From assembly GCA_937944245.1 (NCBI GenBank), contig CALDYY010000009.1:36749-100748 (forward strand): DNA of 64,000 nt. The letters are read 5' to 3'. The position numbers were made by a program, and so were the translations under genes. Source of the stretch: an uncultured Saprospiraceae bacterium (lineage in GTDB: Bacteria; Bacteroidota; Bacteroidia; Chitinophagales; Saprospiraceae). The notes beneath the pieces are model-generated. The model made no database searches and was not told the origin of the DNA. It saw only the letters and a list, made by a program, of their open reading frames with translations. Below, piece by piece: positions 17,918 through 28,000 of this stretch. Each line of letters begins with the position of its first letter. The first letter of the stretch is position 1.

Positions 17918-18658
17918 ATGGGTAATAAACTTAACATTCTTATTGTAGAGGATGACTTATCCTTTGGACTTGAGTTGAAGATGTTACTGGAGGAAATGGG
18001 CTATGAAGTACAAAACAACATAGACAATGGAGAGGAAGCCTATGATTTCATCTATATGCATCGTCCTGACTTGATATTAATGGACATTAACTTGAGTGGT
18101 GAAATGTCGGGAATAGAGCTTGGACAACGCATTTTGTCCTTCAACATTCCAATTATTTACATTACTTCCTTTAATGATGAAAGGGTATTTAAGGCAGCTC
18201 AAGCCTCTAATATGATTGCTTATCTAGTAAAACCTATCAATAAATATACCTTGCAATCTACTATTGCTCATGCGCTACAAGGGGCATATAAAAAGGTGAA
18301 GGAGCAAATAGAAGACACCGAAAACTTATTTACAAAAAACTATTTTTTTGTCAGAGTAGCGGGTATCTACAAAAAAATTTATATCCCTGATATTCATTAT
18401 ATTCGGTCTTATGATAACTACTGTGATATTTACACTCTAGAGTCAAAACCTTACACCGTCCGAATACCTATCTCCACCTTAGAAAGTAATTTGTCTTCCA
18501 GTGAGTTTCTTCGTGTCCACAGAAGTTATATTGTGCAACTTAATAAAATAGATAGTATAGATTTTGTAGGTAACTCATTAAATACAAAGCAAATGGACAT
18601 TCCTTTTAGTCGCTCGAAACGCAACCTTTTGGAGCAGGTTGTTCGGCGGTTGAATTAG
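17918..18658 (+). CDS. LytTR-family response regulator
   Basis: 246 residues: a receiver domain (about 1-120) with the acidic pocket VEDD, phospho-acceptor Asp in LILMDINL (about 56) and the conserved Lys in YLVKPI, then a LytTR DNA-binding domain (about 140-246) with IHYIRSYDNYCDIYT and FLRVHRSYIVQLNKI. It should be phosphorylated by the divergent TPR kinase and bind short direct repeats upstream of target genes. The next gene downstream on the same strand is the giant surface protein, beyond a perfect 37-bp palindrome and about 300 bases of leader, so that gene is the best target guess. That is inference from position. Confidence 0.92.
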   Translation: MGNKLNILIVEDDLSFGLELKMLLEEMGYEVQNNIDNGEEAYDFIYMHRPDLILMDINLSGEMSGIELGQRILSFNIPIIYITSFNDERVFKAAQASNMIAYLVKPINKYTLQSTIAHALQGAYKKVKEQIEDTENLFTKNYFFVRVAGIYKKIYIPDIHYIRSYDNYCDIYTLESKPYTVRIPISTLESNLSSSEFLRVHRSYIVQLNKIDSIDFVGNSLNTKQMDIPFSRSKRNLLEQVVRRLN

Positions 18659-18680
18659 GGGAGTTTTTCATTTGTGCCAT

Positions 18681-18717
18681 TTAGTGAGGGTTTCACTTAA
18701 AGTGAAACCCTCACTAA
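18681..18717 (+). terminator. Perfect 37-bp palindrome downstream of the LytTR regulator
   Basis: TTAGTGAGGGTTTCACTT and AAGTGAAACCCTCACTAA form an 18-bp perfect inverted repeat around one central base, 22 bases after the regulator's stop. A very stable hairpin would form, but no U-run follows on the + strand. It may be a factor-assisted terminator, an mRNA processing site or a protein-binding palindrome. Confidence 0.65.
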
Positions 18718-19026
18718 ACACTATGCTACATGGCTAAATAGCTACCCCAAAGTATGATTTTAAAATTTCTTCTCCATTCGCCACAACAATCCTACCACTT
18801 GCCACAACTATTTTATATTCAAAGATTAACTATTTTAAATTTGTTTCATATTTGTGATGTGAAAGAGTACATCTTGGGTATATTTCAAATAAAATCTGGT
18901 GAGTTTTTTCATTACCTACTCCAATCTACTACGAAACAGAAGAACTGAAAGTTGAATGCATCTGCTCTTCAGCACAAGAATTTGTATGCTTTTTTTCAAC
19001 AAGTTAGAGAACACAATAAAGTAACA
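18718..19026 (+). other. Leader region before the giant surface-protein gene
   Basis: About 310 AT-rich bases lie between the palindrome and the ATG at 19027. The 64-residue ORF in it looks like noise. The stretch CATATTTG near 18850 resembles a -7 box, but no well-placed -33 element was found. A long 5' leader or a LytTR-controlled promoter is possible; nothing firmer is visible. Confidence 0.3.
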
Positions 19027-22000
19027 ATGAAAATGATTTTTTTACAAAAATGGACAAGGCAACTATTCTTACTTTGCCTTCTAGTGTTAGGAACACTAAG
19101 CGCTTGGGCGCAGCCCCAAACTATAACTGTACTAGATGACGAAACCCTTGCTTGCGAAGGCAAAGTAAGATTGAAATTTCAAGCGGGTATTGATGAATTT
19201 TCTGATGATTATATCACGGATGCAAGTTTATTCTTAAACGATGGTAGCGGAGAACGAGAAATACTCTTCATCACCAACTTCGGAAACGAACCCAATACTA
19301 TTGATATGAGCTTCGAGGACTGGAAGTGGGGCAGACGAAGTACCGACCAAGCCAGTTATGGAGAAATCGAAAGCGTAGGGCAGCAACGAGAAGGCGACAA
19401 TTACTTTTTCATTGTTACTATTAGCAACCTAAGACGCAGAAGCACCAACGATTTGAACTTTAGGTTGAACTGGAACTGGGATGGCGATACCGATTTCAGC
19501 AATCAGAACACAAACAAAAGCGTTGATAAAAAGTCAATTATCAATTCTATCTTCACTTCGGCTTTTCGGGATGACTGTAACCCTAACGAAATTAAAATCA
19601 CTTCTAATGCTAATGTAGCGTGTAACAAAAGTGGATTCAAATATAAGGTAACTATTCAGAAGTCCAGTAGTGCGGACTTTTCTTCGCCAACTACACTAGT
19701 TGATAATAGAACCTATGAGTCGTCTAACACAGGAAGTTCTGTCATTACAGAGGTAACAGATAATACAGCAGGACAGGGTTACTTCAAATCAAGGATTGAG
19801 TATTTTAGAACGATTACATCAGTTATTCCTGGCACATTTCCATTACAGTTTTCTACTAGCGATTTGGTTTATCAAACGGTGGAATCTGTAATTACACCTG
19901 TTCAGCAATTTAGCGTTGCACCACCTGCGCTTTCAGTAGTCAGTAAGGATAATTGCAACAATAAAATAAACGTCAAGTGGCAATACAATGCCCAAGAAGC
20001 TAATACATTCAATATTTATCGTTCTTCTACTGCAGATACTTATTTACAGTTCGATGGCAATGGAGACTACATCGAAGTATTGAACTCCACCAACATTAGC
20101 CCAGCAACCACACAAGAAATGACCATAGAAGCTTTGGTGAGAGTGGACAAAATTGGTGCTAGCCAAACCATTGTACAAAATGGTTCTTTCTTTTTGTTTA
20201 TGAGTAATGGTGTAGTGGTAGGTTATGCAGGAGGTGCTAGTAGCATAGCATATGGTGGTGCTTTGCCACTCAACTCTTGGGTACATGTTGCACTATCTGT
20301 TGCTTGGTCGGGTTCTAAGTCATTCACTAAGATTTTTGTTAATGGCATAGAGACAGGTAGCCGCTCTTTCTCTGAAATTCCCAGTTTTAATCAAACGGTT
20401 AAAATAGGGATTCCTGATCCTTATCCGAACCCTAATGGGTTCTTAGAATTTGAGGGAGGGCTTAACAATGTCAGAATTTGGAATAGAGCCTACACCAGTA
20501 TTGATCCTAATAGAGTAGTAACTGGGACGGAAAGTGATTTGGTGATGTTTTTTGATTTTGAAGAAGGACGTCCAAATGAGGACAATACAGGAATCACTTT
20601 CGTGAAGGATAAAAGTACCAACAACTTTCAAGGGCAGTTGAATGGTTTCGCTCGTAAAGGAGCAACTTCTAACTTCAATGCAACATTTTTGAATCACCAA
20701 AAAATAGCAGAGGTTAATGGCAAAACCCTAGAATACTTAGATGACCAAAACATCGTTTCCAACCAAAATTATCAGTATTACATCACTGCTATAAAAACTT
20801 GTGCCTCCAACACTAGTGAATCGTTGCCTTCTAATGCGCTATTTGGTTTTAGTCCCACAGTTCCGCTATCGCCGACCAATTTAAACTTAACTGTCAATAA
20901 AAACAACAACACAATCAAACTGGATTGGACAGATAATGCTTTTGATGAAACGGCTTACGAAATTCGCCGTCGCTTTGGAGATGCTTCTAATATTTTTACG
21001 CTTCAGCCCAATGATATCACTTACATTGATAATGCAGTAGTGTCTTGTAGAGGCTATGAATATGACGTTTTTGCTAAAAATGTGTGCGGACTTTCTACGC
21101 AGTCTGCTCAAGGAAGGGCTAGATTAGAACCAGACTTGGGCGCAGTGCTTTCCGCAACACAGTTTAAGGGCTCGAAAGGTAGCTTTATGAACCGAGTCGA
21201 ATTGTCTTGGACTGCTCAAAGTAACGTAAAAATTGATCGCTACCGCGTTTATCGAAAAGTGTTAGGCACAACTGATTCTGTGCAGATAGACGTAGTTTCT
21301 GGCAATACGAATCTTTATCGAGATGCTACTTCAGATGCTGGTGTGCTTTACGATTACACTCTAGTAGGAGAAGTGGATTGCGACGGCGATGTGTTGAGAA
21401 GTAATGTGGTATCTACTGTTGGTTATCGGTCAGCAACTGCTCTAGTAAGCGGGCAAGTGACGTACAAAGGAGGTAACACCGTAGAACGTGTAAAAGTATT
21501 GGTTGCGCCTGCTGATGGTACACAAGTTGGAAAGAGCTTGATTTTGGATGGCGTGGACGACAAAGTGACTTTTGATTCTATCAGTTGGATGAATCAGTCC
21601 TTTACCGTGGAGTTTTGGGTGAAACGTGGTAACACCAATGCTGCTACAATTTTTGCACATGGAAGTAGCGCGATAACGCCTAATCAAAACCTAACCATTG
21701 GCTTCAATACCGCAGGTAATTTTGTATTTGGCTTTGGAGGAAATGATTTGACAACCACAGCAACCTATAATACCACCGACTGGCAGCACTGGACTTGCGT
21801 TTACGATGCGACCGCCAACAAGCGATATATTTACAATAACGATGCTTTAGTTGCATCCGATACGCCAACGGCAGTTTACATGGGTAAGGGCAGGTATCAA
21901 CTAGGCGCAATGCTACAAAATACAGACTTTTTCTCTGGGCAATTGGACGAAATGCGCATTTGGAATACCGCAAAAGATAGTGCAATTGTCGTTCGGGATT

Positions 22001-25000
22001 ACAACCGTATCTTGAACGGTAACGAAGCAGGTATTTTTGCATCTTATAGCTTTGACGAGGGTATTGGTTACGGCGTTTACGACCGCTCCAAAACAGGAAT
22101 ATTGCTCAATCAGCGACATGGCGCTATCATGGGGGCTACAAACTTGAACGCAACTTGGTCTATGTTAATTCCTACTCCCGATCAGTTAGGTCTATACGGT
22201 TTAACTGACGCCAACGGAAACTACATTATTGCTTCCATTCCATATACTGGCGTTGGTCAAACCTTTAAAGTAGTACCACAGTTGGGTACACACCAATTTG
22301 AACCAAGTCAAAGAAACTTATTCATTGGAGAGCGTTCGGATATTTTTAATGGAACGAATTTCACGGATATTTCTTCCTTCCCTGTTACAGGTACAGTGTT
22401 CTACAAAGGTACAAGTTGCCCTGCTGATCAAATTGAAATTCAAGTGGATGGCGTAACAGTTGTGTTGAACGGCAATAAAGTAATGACCAATTCTAATGGA
22501 ACATTCACCGTAGATGTGCCGATTGGAAAACACAGAATCTCCCTTTTCAAGCAAGGACACCGATTTGAAGTAGGACAATTCCCTACCGACGGTAGCCTGT
22601 TTGATTTCCAAGAACCTGTTTCTGGCTTGGAGTTCATTGATTCTACAAAACTGAAAGTAATTGGTCGAGTAGTGGGAGGCACTAGAGAAGGCAGTAAAGT
22701 GCCTGGACTAGGGCGTTCTGTCAATAATATTGGTAGAGCAAGAGTCGTTTATGAAGCCCTTGTGGGTAATGGCTGCCACAGAGATACCGTCTTTACTAAT
22801 TCCTTGACAGGAGAATACGTTACCCAACTTTATCCTTTGAAATATGTGGTAAAAGATGTGCGCGTAACGAATCCAATGCAAAACATTTCGACCTCTGATT
22901 TCTTTGAGGCATTGCCACAAATTGATTTAGTAAATGTTGGTACAGAATTAACAGCAAGAGATAGTGTGTTTACAGCAGGCACGAGAACGCTTGAGCGTAT
23001 AGATTCTGTGAAATATAACTATCGTCAAGATTTTGTTTATCGTAAGAAGGCGGAGTTGGTCGTATTGAATGAGGATAGAATAAATCCATTTGTTGGGGAT
23101 GCGCAATTTATTTACAATAACGATACACTCAATTTGAGACTGGCTAATATGCCATATCCTGTATTTTCCAGAGCTAAGGCATATAGAGCATACGTTAGAG
23201 CTTCTGAAAATTACGAAAATTTAGATAGTAATGCACCTATCAGGCTAGATAAAGTGCCTGTAACGGATGGTAAATTGATTATTAATAATCAAATTGCTAG
23301 AGAAGCGGAAGAAAGCATTGAAATCAATCTAACAGACGGAGATACACTTTATACTTTCATTGCAGGTAAGCCACAAATTGTTAGAAATGACAACCGACCA
23401 GAGTTTAGCTACACGCAAACCCTAGATATAACATTGAAACGTCCTGGACAAACAGAAGATGTTAAGTGGGAGCCTAATAGTGGAATAGCATTGGAGGATC
23501 GTGTATTTAGGGCTTATGTTATCGGTTTCAACGATGTAGTGGGTAGTAACTTTGTAAGTAATGGACCAGAAGTTGTACGATTTGTATTGCGAGACCCTCC
23601 GGGCGATAACAGCACCGCCACATTTACAAAAGCAACGGAAATATCTTGGTCGGAAAGTGCTTCAGCAGGGTTTGCACAATCTTTTCAATTTAATAGCAAG
23701 GTAGGTGCGGGAGTTGATGCACAGATTGGGGTTGGAACTTCAACTGGCGTAAAAGCAACTGCCACAACTACTACAAATGTGCAGATTGATTATGAGATAA
23801 CTGCAAAAGGAGAATTAGGACAAACCTGGACAACCTCAGAGGCTTATTCTACTAATGATGCCGAGGAAGCTGTGGGCGTTAGAAGTGATTTATATGTTGG
23901 AGAAACCTATAATGTTATTTTCGGTATAACGGATAACTTGGAGTTCATTCCTAATAGTGTATGTAACACAACTGCTTTGAATTGCTTGGAAATACACCCC
24001 TCTTTGCCTTATAAAATTGCGCTTAGAACAGGGTTCACCGTCTCTCCTTCTAAAGATAAGACGACCTTCATTTACGACCAGAACTACATTGTGAACTATT
24101 TAATACCGAATCTAAAGCGATTGCGCAATAATTTATTCATCAATCAGCCTGGAAAGTACATCTCAAATTTATCTCCTGATCACAAGGATTATGGTAAAAA
24201 CAATGATGATCCAGTATGGGGTCTGGCGGTGTCAGATGAAAGTAATCCAGCTAAGAAAAGGATATTAGATAGCTTAATAACACAATATGGTAGTTTGAGC
24301 AAGATACCTGATTTACAACTTGCAAAAACTTACAAAAACAATCCATACACAACGGAGGCGCAAGATAGCACAGGGATGAGTTACCGCTGGAAATCTTCTT
24401 CAACTGATATTAATGGAGGCAAACGTATTTATGGAATTGCTTCGGATTCTGTTCGATACTATAACCAAGCTATTCGATTGTGGGAGGAAGCTATTAGAGA
24501 CAACGAAAAAGACAAAATAACAGCAATCAACGCTGCTTCGGAATATCGTACACGCAATATTTCCTTGAATGGTGGTACATCATTCTCAAATGAAGAATCT
24601 TATACGAGTAGTAATTCTTTTGGTTTAGCCATTGAATTTAGTGTAGCACAAAACTTTAAAACTGCTTTTGAATCGAAAGTAGCAGGTTCAGAAGCAACAG
24701 CAGAGATAGAACAATCCAACACCTTTAAACTGGAAGTGGAAGTAAATAAATCTTCCTCTAAAACAACAACTTGGGCTTATCAGATTAAAGATAACGACCA
24801 AGGGGATTTTCACAATATTGAGGTGTATAAAAGTCCTGCTGGATGGGGACCAATCTTTAAAACAATCGCTGGGCAGACCTCTTGCCCGCACGAAGGCGGC
24901 GATGTAACACAGTTTCACACGCCAGGTGCTAAATTAAATGAACGCACGCTGCAACGCGACAAAATAGAAATAGACATATTCCCCAAAATTGTACAAAACG

Positions 25001-28000
25001 TACCAGAAGGGGAATCCGCAGTATTCAACATTCAGTTGCAAAACACTTCTGAAGCGAATGACGCAAGAGAATATGCCATTCGAGTAGATCCAACCAGTAA
25101 CCCTGACGGATTAGGTGTAAGTATGGATGGTTTTACGATTACAACTGAGAGTAAGTTTGCACTGACTGGCGGAAGTGTATTAACGAAGCTAATTACTGTG
25201 AATCGCGGTCCAGAAAAGTACGAATACAAAGATATTCGACTATTGGTGTATGCGCCTTGCCAATACCAAGCAGGAACTTCGGATGAGGTGGATATTGTAG
25301 ATACAGTAACTTTTTCTGTAAGTTTTCTACCAGAATGCACCAATATCCGTCTGAAAGAACCAACTGACCTTTGGGTATTAAACAAATTCAATAAAGACAC
25401 GCTACCGATTACGATTGACAATTATGACATCAACAAAAGTGGATTTGAGTCCATCAGTTTGCAATATCGTCCATCTTCAGAGGCAACTTGGAGGGAGTTG
25501 AATAAGTGGTGGCATCCAACCACTAAACCAAATGAAATGGGCGATAAAATTCCATTAAATACTAGCTTTATTCGGTATTTCTGGGATATGAGTAGTAATG
25601 TGGATGGTCCATATCAACTGCGCGTGGTAAGTGGTTGTGCGTTGGCAAACAAAGAAACTGAATTTAAAAAAGGAATTGCCGACCGCATCAACCCAACGCC
25701 ATTTGGTACACCAAGTCCAGGCGATGGCATCTGCGACCCAGGAGAAGACTTGAAAATTCGCTTCAATGAAATGGTAGATATTGGAAGTTTAACTGCACTG
25801 AATTTCGACATTAGAGGGGTGCTGAATGGAGCACCACTGCGCAATTCAGAAAGTGTAGCTTTCGATGGCAACAATGATTACATTGAAATCCCTGCTTTTG
25901 ATCTGACAAGACGCTCCTTTGCCGTTGAGTTCTGGGCAAAACTAAACGCAACAGGCGCTGGAACTGTATTCTCGCAAGGGAACTCGGCAGGGGACGGCTT
26001 GTTCGTTGGTTTTGATGCCGCCAGACACTTTCAGTTTAGTTTTGCTGGACAAACCTTGACCAGTACCGACGCGATACCAACAGGTGAATGGAAGCACTTT
26101 GTCGCTAGTTTTGATATTGAATCAAATACTGCCAAGTTATTTATTGATGCGGTTGAAAAACGAGTGTCTAATGCCTTTACTGCACCTTATATCAGCACGG
26201 GTAACATCCGCTTAGGGCAAACCATAGCAGATGGCAGCAAGCCACTTAACGGAAATGTACGCGAATTGCGTTTGTGGAGTGTGAGTAGAAGTGCAGTAAG
26301 TATTGTACCCAACCTCAATATCTCTTTAAGTCCAACAACGGCGGGTCTGATGGGCTATTGGCAGATGAACGAAGGTGTTGGTCGTATAGTTGAAGATAGA
26401 GTTAGAAAGCGCAATGGCGTATTGAACGGAGCGACTTGGGCAATTTCACCTATCGGACGTGCCTTTAGATTCAACGGCACAAGCGATTACTTAGAGTTGA
26501 GTAATGCGGGCTTGATTAGTTTTACGGAGGAAACCGATATGACTATTGAAATGTGGTTCAAAGGAACTGCGGCTGGAACGTTCTTTTCAAACGGCAAGGG
26601 CGATGGCAGCGACAATCCAACTTCATGGACATTTGGTGTGAATGCAAGCGGGAAAATAGTAGTTAGCAATAACGGTATAACTTTTGAAAGTAATACCAGC
26701 GGTTATTTAGATGATAACTGGCATCATCTTGCCGTAGTGTTGAAGCGCAATTCTGCAATTAACTTGTACATAGACGGTCAACTACAAAAAACAGGCAGTG
26801 GAAATGGCTGGAAAGGGTTTGCAGGTTCAAAACTCTGGATTGGTGTGAGAGGTTGGTTCAATGGAAGCGTTGAAACAAGAGACCAGTATTTTGCAGGTAG
26901 CTTGGATGATATCCGAATTTGGAACTCGGCAAGACGTCCAGAACAAATAGAGCGCGATTGGGTCAATCGTTTATCGGGCGACGAATTAGGATTGATAGCT
27001 TACTATCCTTTTGAGGCATACCGTTTGGATGCAGGTGTTCCTATACTAGATGCTTCTTTGGGCGATCAGTCTATGAATAGTTACAACTTGACACAAGGTG
27101 GTAGTACAGGTTTAAATTATGCGCAGCCAACACCACCAATCAAATTGCAGCGACCAATTGAAAAAGTTAACTTTAACTTTATTGTCAACAATGATGAGAT
27201 AATCTTACTACCAACTGATCCAAGTAGCCGATTAGAGCATTCAACTTTGGACATTACCGTAAAAGGAGTGAAAGATATTCATGGCAACGTAATGCAATCG
27301 CCAGCTACTTGGATTGCCTTTATGAATAAAAACCAAATCAACTGGGATAGAGAGAATATCGAAATAGTACAAACATCTGGACAATCTGGTGCATTTGAAG
27401 CTATCATTGTGAACAGTGGCGGTAGCCAAAAGGAGTTTCAAATTTTGAATCTGCCCTCTTGGTTAACGGCAACGCCTAGTAGCGGAAGGATTGCTCCAAA
27501 TAGTCAGTTGACCATAAAATTTGCTATTTCTGATGCTGTAAATATTGGTCAATACGAGCAAGACTTGTTCTTAAGTACCGATTTTGGCTTCAACGAGCGT
27601 TTGACATTGAACTTAAAAGTGAAAGCGACACCACCAAATTGGGTGGTTAACACTACGCAATTTCAGCACACGATGAGTTATGTCGGGCAGCTAGTGATTG
27701 AGAATATAATTTCAACGGATACAGAAGACCAACTAGCTGTTTTTGTGAACAATCAACTGCGCGGCGTTGCTAATGTAGTGCTTGATGCTATTTCCAGTAA
27801 GCACTTGGTATTCTTAGATGTTTATAGCAATGCAGTAGAAGGGGAAGCACTTGAGTTTAGAATTTGGGATGCTAGCGAAGGAAAGGTTAGAGTACCAGTC
27901 AATCCAACAAATCATAAGTTTGTCCTACATGAGTTTACGGGAACACGTGTTAATCCACAAATTTTCTCTGCCAACAATAGTGTGGAGCAAGCATACTCAC

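Noticed and set aside
18754-18948. 64-residue ORF in the giant gene's leader
   Set aside because: AT-rich, no recognisable signal or motif; more likely untranslated leader.
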